Source: Solidesulfovibrio magneticus RS-1 (GTDB taxonomy: Bacteria > Desulfobacterota > Desulfovibrionia > Desulfovibrionales > Desulfovibrionaceae). From it: DNA of 64,000 bases. The notes below the pieces were generated by a model. It was not told where the DNA came from and did not search any database. It saw nothing but the letters and a program-made list of their open reading frames with translations. Positions 24,317 to 36,813 of this stretch are shown here, piece by piece; position 1 is the first letter of the stretch; each line of letters opens with the position of its first letter. The DNA lies in contig NC_012796.1 of NCBI RefSeq assembly GCF_000010665.1, positions 1,951,501 to 2,015,500 of the forward strand. The letters run 5' to 3'. The position numbers and the translations under genes are program-made.

Positions 24317-25951
24317 ATGCGCAACTTGTCCAAGACCAACGACGTCCTCGGCACGACCAATCGCGGCAATGTCGCCCCGTCCGGGCTATGCACCCTGTGC
24401 CGCGCCGACTGCGCCGGCAAATGCGAAACATGGCTGTCGAGCCTCAAGGGCCGGGCCATGCTCTATCCCCGGGATTTCGGGATCGTCACCGCTGGCAGCG
24501 GCAACACCGAACACGTGGGCGTGAGCTACGACGCCCTGCGCATCCAGGGCTACAACTACGGCGCTTACGCCGTGGCCGCCGGGCGCACCACCAATCCCGA
24601 CGACTGCCTGTTCACCAACGTGAATCTGGAAACGGCCTTTGGCAGCGGCCTCAAAGCGCGCCTGCCGCTTATGACCGGGGCGCTGGGATCGACCTTTATC
24701 GCGGCCAAGTACTGGGACAGCTTCGCCATAGGCTGCGCTCTGGCCGGCCTGCCCATCGTCATTGGCGAAAACGTGGTCGGCGTGGACCGGGCCGCCGTCA
24801 TCGAGAACGGCAAGATCACCGCCGCCCCGGAACTCGACCGGCGCATCGACGGCTATCTGCGTTACTTCGACGGCTACGGCGCGGTCATCGTGCAGCTCAA
24901 CGTCGAGGACGCCCGCAACGGCGTGGCCGAGTACGTGGCCGACAAGTACGGCGACAAGGTGGTGGTGGAGCTCAAATGGGGCCAGGGGGCCAAGAATATC
25001 GGCGGCGAGATCGAGGTGAAAAGCCTTGATTACGCCCTGTTCCTCAAAAAGCGCGGCTACCTCGTGGACCCGGACCCGCAGGACCCGGCCGTGGTCGAAG
25101 CCTTCAACAACGGCGCGGTCAAGGGGTTCGCCCGCCATTCGCGCCTGGGCTATACCGATCTTCCCGGCAACGACGCCGTGCGCGAGGCTTTTGCCGCCAA
25201 CGTCGCCTATCTGCGCTCGCTTGGGTTCCGCAACATATCGCTCAAGACCGGGGCCTACGGCATGGAAGCGTTGGCCCTTTCCCTGCGCTGCGCCACCGAC
25301 GCCGGGCTTGATCTGCTCACCATCGACGGGGCCGGCGGCGGCACGGGCATGAGTCCCTGGAACATGATGGAGACCTGGGGCGTTCCTTCTATCCTGCTCC
25401 ACGCCAAGGCGGCCGAGTACGCGGCGCTTTTAGCCTCGCGCGGTCACCGCGTGGTCGATCTGTCCTTTGCCGGGGGGCTGGCCCGGGAAGACCACATCTT
25501 CAAGGCCCTGGCCCTGGGCGCGCCCTACGTGAAGCTCGTGTGTATGGGCCGCGCGGTGATGATCCCGGGCTTTTTGGGTTCCAACATCGAAGGCGCGCTC
25601 AATCCCGCCCGCCGCGAGGCGGTCAGCGGCAACTGGGACAGCCTGCCCAAGACCGTCACGGACATCGGCCGCACGCCCGAGGAGTTGTTCGCGGCCTATG
25701 CCACGGTCAAGGAAAAGGTCGGCGCGGCCGAGATGGCGAACATTCCTTACGGGGCAGTGGCCATCTGCACCCTGGCCGACAAGCTCGGCGCGGGACTGCA
25801 GCAACTGCTCGCCGGAGCGCGCAAGTTCGCGGTCACGTCCATCGACCGCCGCGACATCGCCTCGGCCAACCGCGAAACCGAGCGAGAAACCGGCGTGCCG
25901 TTTATCACGGATGTGCAGGACGAGGTGGCGCGGGGAGTGCTCCTGGGGTAG
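24317..25951 (+). CDS. FMN-binding glutamate synthase-like (GltB central domain) protein
   Basis: A 544-aa protein with the FMN/TIM-barrel domain of glutamate synthase (LLTIDGAGGGTGMSPWNMM, DLSFAGGLAREDHIFKALALG, VKLVCMGRAVMIPGF). It lacks the glutaminase domain and the large GltB C-terminus. A four-Cys cluster GLCTLCRADCAGKCETW at residues ~23-40 could hold an iron-sulfur centre; it lies outside the usual glutamate synthase cluster position. Archaeal-type glutamate synthases are split this way, but no partner subunits are beside it, so the substrate is uncertain. AGGAGAG precedes the ATG at 24317. A perfect palindromic terminator follows, so the gene is monocistronic. Confidence 0.88.
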   Translation: MRNLSKTNDVLGTTNRGNVAPSGLCTLCRADCAGKCETWLSSLKGRAMLYPRDFGIVTAGSGNTEHVGVSYDALRIQGYNYGAYAVAAGRTTNPDDCLFTNVNLETAFGSGLKARLPLMTGALGSTFIAAKYWDSFAIGCALAGLPIVIGENVVGVDRAAVIENGKITAAPELDRRIDGYLRYFDGYGAVIVQLNVEDARNGVAEYVADKYGDKVVVELKWGQGAKNIGGEIEVKSLDYALFLKKRGYLVDPDPQDPAVVEAFNNGAVKGFARHSRLGYTDLPGNDAVREAFAANVAYLRSLGFRNISLKTGAYGMEALALSLRCATDAGLDLLTIDGAGGGTGMSPWNMMETWGVPSILLHAKAAEYAALLASRGHRVVDLSFAGGLAREDHIFKALALGAPYVKLVCMGRAVMIPGFLGSNIEGALNPARREAVSGNWDSLPKTVTDIGRTPEELFAAYATVKEKVGAAEMANIPYGAVAICTLADKLGAGLQQLLAGARKFAVTSIDRRDIASANRETERETGVPFITDVQDEVARGVLLG

Positions 25952-26554
25952 ACTGCATGCTCTAACGGCATGATTCTCTGGACGTAAAGCCCGGTTCAGG
26001 CCATGGCCTGAACCGGGCTTTTATGTTGTTTACGGCCATGCAGGGCAAAGCGGCGTGGAGCAAGAACGCTGCGGAGGATAGGCGGAAGTGACTGCAATGT
26101 CAGTGTATTGTGTTCAAGCAACTGCCGTCGCTACTCTTGTCGGGAATTTACGGGTCACTTCTGCCGTAGGCTCGCCAAGAGTCAGCGATTTTAGCGCCGA
26201 TCGAGCTGGAGCGATCAGCAGCCCAGGCTGTTTCCTTTTGTTGGCCAGAAGCGTATGTTGGATAGGGTTGGCCCAGGCCATGATTTCATTGTCGCCTGGA
26301 AATGTTGCGGTTGAATCAATCCCCAGGTCTCCGTTTGAGTCGTTTGGTCGTGTTGCCGTTGACGGTGAGGAACGGTCTCCTTGCGTAAAAGAGGGGTCGC
26401 GTGCATTGACTGGATAGCCACGTGGAGTATTATCATGGTGTAATAATTTAAAAGACAGATTTTTGTATTGTATCAGAATTGTAGCGAGTATATCGGATGT
26501 AGTAAGATGTTCATGTGTAAGGCAATAGAAGCATGGTTTTCAAAGGAGTGCAAT
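25952..26554. other. 603-bp intergenic region before the AT-rich kinase gene
   Basis: It holds the terminator of the GltB-like gene at its left end and then becomes steadily AT-richer toward the kinase gene. Short frames on both strands (about 26088-26417 plus, 26215-26436 minus) have no ribosome site or recognisable motif, so I call no gene. It may contain remains of imported DNA. Confidence 0.55.
25986..26025 (+). terminator. Intrinsic terminator, 36-bp perfect palindrome
   Basis: AAAGCCCGGTTCAGGCCA and its exact reverse complement meet at a central CCATGG and run into TTTTATG, 35 bases after the GltB-like stop. Confidence 0.9.
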
Positions 26555-27739
26555 ATGCTTGATTACGAAAAATCAAAAGAGGAATTGATTGCAGAATTGG
26601 TTGCCTTGCGCCAACGTCTTAAAGATGTAGAGTTGTCATTTTGCACTATTGGGAGTGTTGAATACAAGCGATCAAAAGAAGATGCCGACTTTTATTTGAC
26701 GATTCTTGATGAAGCGCCAGCATTGATTTGGCGGGCCGCGAAAGATGCCAAGTGTGACTGGTTTAATGCGACATGGCTTGCCTTTACCGGGCGTCAACTT
26801 TCTCAGGAAATTGGCGACGGTTGGGCGGAAGGGGTGCATCCTGAAGATTTTGATCGGTGTCTGGCGATTTACCTCGAAGCGTTTCATGCCCGGAAATTTT
26901 TTCAAATGGAGTATCGTCTTCGTCGGCATGACGGAGAATACCGGTGGATTCTCGACATAGGATGTCCTTTCAAGGACGCAAAGGGTGAATTTGCCGGGTA
27001 TATTGGGTATGTCTATGATATCACGGACCGGAAAGTGAATGAGCAGTTTCGTTTGGAAGTCGAAAGAATAGTGCGGCACGACATCAAGGCTCCGCTGGCA
27101 AGCCTTCACACTCTGGCTAAGACTGTTTTTGAAGATGGGATAGACGAAGATATTCGCCTTCTCGTGCCAGGAATATTGAGAGCTGTGCAGCACGTCATCA
27201 GTTTGGTGGATTCTACTGAAAAAGTTGCTATGCTTGAATTAGGAAAATACAGACCGCACTCAAAATGGTTCAGTATTAAAAACTGTATACATGATGCCGT
27301 TGTTTGTTTGTCGCCCATAGCAGACATGAAGCAAATATACATAGAAACAAACTTCGATGATTTTGTAAAAGTGAATGACCGTTGCTTTGGAGAAGAAATC
27401 CTTGTGCAAGATATGGTCACAAATATTTTAAAAAATGCGCTAGAGGCGTCACCGAGAGGGAAGTCCGTAACAATCACGTGCATATGTTCTGATGTTGATC
27501 TGCATATCCTTGTTCATAATCACGGAGCTATTCCTGAAAGTATAAGAAATAATTTTTTTGATAAGTATATTACGTTCGGAAAGCCCTTTGGCACAGGTTT
27601 AGGCACGTACAGCGCCAAATTGATAGCGGAAGCGCACGGTGGTCAAATCAGTTTTTCCACGTCCGAGGAAGATGGGACGACCGTATTCATCTCCTTGCCG
27701 ATCCCCGAACAGGATGCAGCGAGGCTCGCGCCGCGATAA
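26555..27739 (+). CDS. PAS-domain sensor histidine kinase in an AT-rich island
   Basis: A 394-aa cytosolic kinase with no TM helix. A short coiled coil (about 1-30) is followed by a PAS/PAC domain (about 45-165, APALIWRA, GEYRWILDIG, GYVYDITDRK) and a histidine kinase core. The phospho-acceptor is His175 in VRHDIKAPLASLH. The ATPase has NILKNALEAS (N box) and GTGLGTYSAKLIAEAHGG (G2). AAAGGAG lies 6 bases before the ATG at 26555; a frame-open upstream ATG lacks such a site. Codon use is visibly AT-rich compared with both neighbours, which suggests recent acquisition. No response regulator is adjacent, so it is an orphan kinase. Confidence 0.88.
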   Translation: MLDYEKSKEELIAELVALRQRLKDVELSFCTIGSVEYKRSKEDADFYLTILDEAPALIWRAAKDAKCDWFNATWLAFTGRQLSQEIGDGWAEGVHPEDFDRCLAIYLEAFHARKFFQMEYRLRRHDGEYRWILDIGCPFKDAKGEFAGYIGYVYDITDRKVNEQFRLEVERIVRHDIKAPLASLHTLAKTVFEDGIDEDIRLLVPGILRAVQHVISLVDSTEKVAMLELGKYRPHSKWFSIKNCIHDAVVCLSPIADMKQIYIETNFDDFVKVNDRCFGEEILVQDMVTNILKNALEASPRGKSVTITCICSDVDLHILVHNHGAIPESIRNNFFDKYITFGKPFGTGLGTYSAKLIAEAHGGQISFSTSEEDGTTVFISLPIPEQDAARLAPR

Positions 27740-27812
27740 AGGAAACCGCCCCGGGCGAGGAAAAAATCCTCCCCCGGGGCGGCCTTTCAAAATCTTCTCT
27801 CGTCCCGAATTC

Positions 27813-29798
<1,986 letters not shown>

Positions 29799-30056
29799 GG
29801 ATTCCTCCCGGTTGGGATTTGGCGTCGCGTATGGGGGCACAGTGCCGTAAAGCGCCCGGCCCGAAAAGCGTAAATCGGCCAATGGCGGAAACAATCCAAT
29901 AATCGTATCGGGCTTGGGACAAAAGACCGTTCACCGAGAAATCGACGCCGTTTACCGACCAACCCCGAAGCCGGCGCAGATTTGCCCTGGGGGTGCGACT
30001 GTCGGGGCGGCTTCCTTTCGACGCGCGGCCGTTCGCCGCCAGCTTTCCGCAAAAAG

Positions 30057-30083
30057 AAAAAGCCGGCGCGGGGCCGGCTTTTT
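30057..30083. terminator. Terminator after the zinc-ribbon gene
   Basis: AAAAAGCCGGC and GCCGGCTTTTT form an 11-bp stem with loop GCGGG. The A-run and T-run make it work in either direction; it would end minus-strand transcripts before acs. Confidence 0.85.
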
Positions 30084-30228
30084 CAGATATACGCCAGAAA
30101 GCGGAGCACTCGTACAAGCTTGGAGAAGACCGGGCGGACGTACGGCCCGAAACCCTGCCGCCTCGCCTACACCGGCGAACGTCCGTCCACCGATTGCCGC
30201 CGCAGCCCTTCACCCCTTTTCCCCTTTG

Positions 30229-30268
30229 GGGGGTCCGGGGGCCTCAGGCCCCCGGCCGCCGGAGGCAT
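30229..30268 (-). repeat. Dispersed intergenic hairpin element, copy 4
   Basis: Minus-strand order is ATGCCTCCGGCGGC then CCGGGGGCC-TGA-GGCCCCCGG and ACCCCC. It begins ~35 bases after the zinc-ribbon gene stop, behind a purine-rich GAAGAAAAGAGAAG tract. Confidence 0.8.
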
Positions 30269-30303
30269 CTTCTCTTTTCTTCTCTTCCCTCTCTACTCTC
30301 GCC

Positions 30304-31065
30304 TTATTCCGCCGCGTTCTCGGCGGCTTCGTCCTCGGGCTTGACTTCTGGTTCGATGTGTTCGCTCCAGTAGATGAGCCGCTGGCAGTTGGGGCAGCTC
30401 AGGATCTGGATGCCCTTTTGCAATTCGATGAACGACTGGGGCGGGATGGCGATATGGCAGCCCGAGCAGATGCCGGCGTGGACGGGCACGATGACCGGGT
30501 TTTTCAGGCGCGAGCGGATGAATTCGTAGCGCTGGAGGATGGGGCGGGGCACGGCCTGGCCGGCTTCGTTGCGGCGTAGTCCGAGTTCGTCCAGGCGGGC
30601 CTGGGCCTGCTGGATGCGGGCGTCGAGGCTTTCGCGGGCCACGACCAGTTCGCTGTCGAGTTCCTTGGCCTGGCCGTCGATGTCGGCCAGCTCCTGGTTT
30701 TGGCGGGAGAGTTCCTCGGCGACGGTGGTCTTTTCCTCTTCGCGGCCGCGGTTCTGCTTTTCCAGATTGTCCATCTCGCGCATCATGGCGTGATATTCTT
30801 TCTGGTTGCCGACCATCATCATCTTGCTTTTGCTCTTTTTGAGCCGCACGGAATCGGTTTCGATTTCGCCGTCCAGGCGTTTTTGCTGGTCGGTCAAATA
30901 CTTGAGCTTGTCGCGGACGAGCTCGGCGCTGTCCTCGATGTCCTGGCGGCGCTTTTCGAGCTCAATAATCTGTTCCGGGGCCCGTTTGAGTTCATCCTGG
31001 AGCAGGACGATTTCGTCGTCGACCTTCTGCAGGACCACGAGCTGTTCGATCTGTTTCAAATACAT
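30304..31065 (-). CDS. Coiled-coil protein with C-terminal C4 zinc ribbon (DUF164 family)
   Basis: A 253-aa cytosolic protein. Residues about 5-175 are a long antiparallel coiled coil rich in Glu, Gln, Lys and Arg, with a KYLTDQQKRLDGE and KMMMVGNQKEYHAMMREMDN hinge typical of the family. The C-terminus has the zinc ribbon CSGCHIAIPPQ ... LSCPNCQRLIYW (two CxxC). Family members are widespread and have been linked to nucleic acid or stress roles, but no firm biochemical function is known to me. It follows the Nif3-like gene by 18 bases on the same strand; this gene pair is often conserved. Confidence 0.9.
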   Translation of the reverse strand: MYLKQIEQLVVLQKVDDEIVLLQDELKRAPEQIIELEKRRQDIEDSAELVRDKLKYLTDQQKRLDGEIETDSVRLKKSKSKMMMVGNQKEYHAMMREMDNLEKQNRGREEEKTTVAEELSRQNQELADIDGQAKELDSELVVARESLDARIQQAQARLDELGLRRNEAGQAVPRPILQRYEFIRSRLKNPVIVPVHAGICSGCHIAIPPQSFIELQKGIQILSCPNCQRLIYWSEHIEPEVKPEDEAAENAAE

Positions 31066-31083
31066 GACTGTCTCTCCGAGTGG

Positions 31084-32109
31084 TTATTCGTCCCGGGCGA
31101 CGTGGTCGTCCGGGCGGCAGGCGGCCATGGGGTCCCGACCAGGGAAATAGCGGACTTCGGGACCGTCAGGGCCGCATTCGGCGGCAAGTAGGGCGGCGAA
31201 ACGCCGCATCATGACCTCTTCCAGGGAGAAATGCCCGACGTCGATCAGGCAGCGTCCGGCCGGCACGGCCTGGGCTTGATGGTACTTGAGATCGCCGGTG
31301 ACGTAGACGTCGGCTCCGGCGGCAAAGGCCCGCAAGGCCATGTCGGCCCCGGAGCCGGGGCAGTAGGCGAGGCGGGAAATCCGGTCCGGCAGCGAGCCGG
31401 CCAGGGTGAAAAAGGCACGCGGCAGCAGTTCGCCCAGCTGCGCCAGCAGGGCCTGGGGCGCGACGGGCGAGGGCAGATCGCCGACAAGGCCGTAGCCGTA
31501 GACTTCGGCCGGCTCTGTCAGCTCCTGCACGGCCGCAAGCGCAGCCTCGGGCACGGCGGCCAGGGCGGCTGCCTGGGCTGACTGGCGCAGCCGGGGCGGG
31601 CAGACGGCTTCGATGCCGTCCGACCCCAAGGCAAAGGCCGTGACTCCGGGCAGGGCGGCCAGGGCGGCCTGCAGGGCCTCGGCGCGGCCCTTGGCGGCAA
31701 AGCGCAGGGCGAGGTGCGGCACGCGGCCGGCCGGTTCGAGGATGCGGCGTCCGGTCAGCGCCAAGGCGTCGGCCAGCCAGCCGGCCGGGCCGTCGGTGAC
31801 CACGTCCAGGGACGTGTGGGCGCTGTAGAGGGTCGCCCCGCTGGTCAGGACCAGGGCCAGGACGCGGTGGTAGTCGTCGAGGCGGTCGGGCAGGCGCGGG
31901 GAAAGGGTGAGCGGATGGTGGGCCAGAACGACTTCGGCCCCCCAGTCCAGGGCCTGCTCCACCACGTCCGGCAGGGGGTCGAGGGTGACGGCGAGGCGGG
32001 TGCAAGCTTGGGCGGTTCCGGCGATCTGGACGCCGCTGCGGTCCCAGGAGGCGGCCCGGGCCGGGGCGGCCACGGCCTCGATGCGGGCGATGAGGTCGGC
32101 TACGCGCAT
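31084..32109 (-). CDS. Nif3-like dinuclear metal-centre protein
   Basis: A 341-aa NIF3/YbgI-family protein that forms a hexamer with a two-metal site; activity is unclear (GTP cyclohydrolase-like or hydrolase proposals exist). Metal-ligand motifs are VLAHHPLTLS, YSAHTSLDVV and the C-terminal DVGHFSLEEVMMR. A YqfO-type middle insertion (about 125-230) is present, giving the longer form. The ATG at 32109 lacks a Shine-Dalgarno sequence; a strong hairpin with a T-run ends ~10 bases upstream. The zinc-ribbon gene follows 18 bases downstream. Confidence 0.9.
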   Translation of the reverse strand: MRVADLIARIEAVAAPARAASWDRSGVQIAGTAQACTRLAVTLDPLPDVVEQALDWGAEVVLAHHPLTLSPRLPDRLDDYHRVLALVLTSGATLYSAHTSLDVVTDGPAGWLADALALTGRRILEPAGRVPHLALRFAAKGRAEALQAALAALPGVTAFALGSDGIEAVCPPRLRQSAQAAALAAVPEAALAAVQELTEPAEVYGYGLVGDLPSPVAPQALLAQLGELLPRAFFTLAGSLPDRISRLAYCPGSGADMALRAFAAGADVYVTGDLKYHQAQAVPAGRCLIDVGHFSLEEVMMRRFAALLAAECGPDGPEVRYFPGRDPMAACRPDDHVARDE

Positions 32110-32118
32110 GGGAGAACG

Positions 32119-32159
32119 CAAAAGGCGCTTTTTTGGGCCGTGTCGGCAAAAAAGCGCCT
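32119..32159 (-). terminator. tRNA terminator, directly before the Nif3 start
   Basis: On the minus strand AGGCGCTTTTTT pairs with AAAAAAGCGCCT (12 bp), with an inner GCCG-ACA-CGGC hairpin, followed by TTTTG. It sits between the tRNA and the Nif3 ATG, so it ends the tRNA transcript or attenuates read-through into Nif3. Confidence 0.75.
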
Positions 32160-32244
32160 CTGGAGGAGCCCTTTGGCCGCCGCGCGGGCGGTGGCGGAGG
32201 GCGTATAGGAAAAAGCGACGATTGCTGTCATGGAACCTTCGTCG

Positions 32245-32320
32245 TGGTGGGCCCACCAGGATTCGAACCTGGGACCTGCCGGTTATGAGCCGGTGGCTCT
32301 GCCAACTGAGCTATAGGCCC
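32245..32320 (-). tRNA. tRNA-Met (anticodon CAU)
   Basis: A full 76-nt cloverleaf with encoded CCA. The acceptor stem is GGGCCTA/TGGGCCC (one G-T pair), the D arm AGCTCAGTTGGCAGAGC, anticodon loop CTCATAA on a CCGG-rich stem, and T arm CCAGGTTCGAATCCTGG. It lacks the C1-A72 mismatch and GGG/CCC anticodon-stem pairs of the initiator, so it is elongator Met or, if the C is modified to lysidine, Ile2. Elongator Met is the default call. Confidence 0.93.
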
Positions 32321-32422
32321 ATGCCGCGATAGCGAACTGGTATTGATACGCCGTGCGCCGTGACCCTGTCAAGACCTGGCCCGACCGCAACACACACGCT
32401 GGCCGCCGCGCCCATGCAGGGA

Positions 32423-32464
32423 GGGTCCGGGAGGGGCTTAGCCCCTCCCGGCCGCCGGAGGCAT
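32423..32464 (-). repeat. Dispersed intergenic hairpin element, copy 5
   Basis: Minus-strand order is ATGCCTCCGGCGGC then CCGGGAGGGGC-TA-AGCCCCTCCCGG and ACCC. It starts 10 bases after the stop of the thioredoxin-reductase-like gene. Confidence 0.8.
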
Positions 32465-32474
32465 TCCTCCCCGC

Positions 32475-33380
32475 TTATTTGGCGTCCTTGCCGGCGCGTT
32501 CCTTCACATGGGCGATGGCGGCGCGGCCGGCCTTGGCCCCTTCGCCCACGGCCACGCTGATTTGCATGAAATGGCCCACGCAGTCGCCGGCGGCGAACAC
32601 GCCCGGCACATTGGTCTTTTGCTCGTGGTCGGCCTCGATGAACGCGCCCCGGGTGGCGACGCCCAGGGTCTTGGCGAAATCCAGGGCCGATGCCTGCCCC
32701 ATGGCCACGAAAAGGCCCTCGGCGGCGATTTCGGTCCCGTCCTCCAGGGTCGCGCCGGTCATGGCCGGCTGGCCGGAGAGGCGCACGATCTTGGCGGTGG
32801 AGACAATGATGCCGGCTTCGGCCAGGCTGGCGGCGAACCGCTCGTCCATGGCCGGCTCCTTGCCCTGGGTGTAGATGACGACGTCGGAGGTGAAATTGGT
32901 CAGTTCCAGGGCTTGGTTGGCGGCGTAGTTGCCTTCGCCGACCACCACCACCTTGCGGGCCCGGTAGAAAAAGCCATCGCAGCTCACGCAGTAGGACACG
33001 CCCTTGCCGTCGTAGTCGCCGATGTTGGCGATGCCGGGGCGCACCCGGTTGACGCCGGCGGCGATGACGATGGCCTCGGCCTCGATTTCCTCCTTGTCGG
33101 TGACGCAGTGGAAGCCGCCGGTCTCGGTCATGTGCACGGCCAGCACGCGTTCGCAGGCGATGCGCGCGCCAAAGCGCTGAGCCTGCTTGACGCCGCGTTC
33201 GATGAGTTCGCGGCCGGAAATGGTTTCCGGGAAGCCGAAATAGTTGTCGATGTCGTAATCTCCGGCGATTTTGGGTTCGCAGCCGGCGACGAGTGTTTCC
33301 ATGCCGGCCCGGGCCGTGTAAATGGCGGCGGAAAGGCCGGCCGGGCCGGAGCCGATGACGAGACATTGGGTCTTTTGCAT
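32475..33380 (-). CDS. Thioredoxin reductase-like flavoprotein lacking usual NADPH motifs
   Basis: A 301-aa FAD-dependent disulfide reductase of the low-Mr thioredoxin reductase family. FAD motifs are VIGSGPAGLSAAIYTA near the N-terminus and VFAAGDCVGH near the C-terminus. The redox pair is Cys131-Cys134 in CVSCDGFFY. In NADPH-dependent TrxB the second nucleotide domain has GGGDSA and an HRRxxxR motif; here these regions read VVGEGNYAANQA (about 147-156) and IYTQGKEP, so NADPH specificity is doubtful. A different electron donor, such as ferredoxin in the FFTR group, is possible. GGGAGA precedes the ATG at 33380. It is divergent from the hybrid kinase. Confidence 0.88.
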   Translation of the reverse strand: MQKTQCLVIGSGPAGLSAAIYTARAGMETLVAGCEPKIAGDYDIDNYFGFPETISGRELIERGVKQAQRFGARIACERVLAVHMTETGGFHCVTDKEEIEAEAIVIAAGVNRVRPGIANIGDYDGKGVSYCVSCDGFFYRARKVVVVGEGNYAANQALELTNFTSDVVIYTQGKEPAMDERFAASLAEAGIIVSTAKIVRLSGQPAMTGATLEDGTEIAAEGLFVAMGQASALDFAKTLGVATRGAFIEADHEQKTNVPGVFAAGDCVGHFMQISVAVGEGAKAGRAAIAHVKERAGKDAK

Positions 33381-33565
33381 GTTGCCGTCTCCCTTGCCTT
33401 GCCGCGCCGCGTCGGAAAAAACCGGCTCTCGGCCGGGAGGCGTGGCGGGCATGGCCCTTGGCCGCGCCGCGTTGTCTTGGGCGCAACCCTGGCGTAGAAT
33501 GCGCACTCGACGAGCGCTTGGCAAGCCCCGAGGCCAGGAAGCGCAACCCCGCAAAGGAGCCAGGC

Positions 33566-36325
<2,760 letters not shown>

Positions 36326-36347
36326 ACGCCACATGGCACGCCACAAC

Positions 36348-36384
36348 AAAGCCCTCCCTGGTTTGAGCCAGGGAGGGCTTTTGC
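36348..36384 (+). terminator. Intrinsic terminator after the hybrid kinase
   Basis: AAAGCCCTCCCTGG and CCAGGGAGGGCTTTT form a 14-bp stem with loop TTTGAG, 23 bases after the stop. Confidence 0.92.
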
Positions 36385-36756
36385 ATAACTTGGAAAAAAG
36401 CATTTAAGCAGGCGACCCAATGCTGGATGGGAGTGTGATCGGTTCGGTTATTTGTAGATTCATGGATAATTCCATGTTGAGAGTCAATAATAACGACACT
36501 ATAATCATTCCAATTGTACCTGCCTTGTTTTTTGTTTTTGCTTCGTTGTTTGTTTTCTTTGGGGGCTTCGTGGTGTGTGGCACTGGGTGCACTGTCTCAA
36601 GCGGTTGCGCCTGCTTAAAGGCTTTTGTGTGATTATAAAGCATTTTTTTATGAGTAAATAGGATTGTTTTATATTAAAAAAGTCGGTCGTTTATTTTAAG
36701 TTAAACGTATCCGTAGCCTCACCTCCTGCCTTGATGCAAATTTTTTCTGTCAGGGA

Positions 36757-36797
36757 GGGTCCGGGAGGGGCTTAGCCCCTCCCGGCCGCCGGAGGCA
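36757..36797 (-). repeat. Dispersed intergenic hairpin element, copy 6
   Basis: Minus-strand order is GTGCCTCCGGCGGC then CCGGGAGGGGC-TA-AGCCCCTCCCGG and ACCC. It begins ~17 bases after the WD40 gene stop, behind AAAGAAAAGAG. Confidence 0.8.
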
Positions 36798-36813
36798 CTC
36801 TTTTCTTTGATTA

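Larger units (their letters stand above)
29799..30303. other. 505-bp region upstream of acs
   Basis: It holds hairpin-element copy 4 and the terminator at 30057-30083 that close the upstream gene, then ~250 bp likely to carry the acs promoter. No gene was recognised, and no promoter can be called with confidence. Confidence 0.6.
36326..36813. other. 488-bp AT-rich intergenic region
   Basis: It holds the kinase terminator on the left, hairpin-element copy 6 on the right and ~370 bp of strongly AT-rich DNA between. Short opposing frames (36404-36643 and 36420-36632) mirror each other, lack a good ribosome site and show no motif, so no gene is called. Confidence 0.6.

Noticed and set aside
26088-26436. 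Short frames on both strands before the AT-rich kinase
   Set aside because: No ribosome site, signal peptide or family resemblance; a transposase remnant was considered but no motif supports it.
32245-32320. tRNA considered as initiator tRNA or tRNA-Ile2
   Set aside because: Initiator features (C1-A72 mismatch, GGG/CCC stem) are absent; Ile2 cannot be excluded without the modification, so elongator Met is reported.
36404-36643. Opposing 70-80 aa frames in the AT-rich gap after the hybrid kinase
   Set aside because: They mirror one another, lack ribosome sites and look like non-coding sequence.
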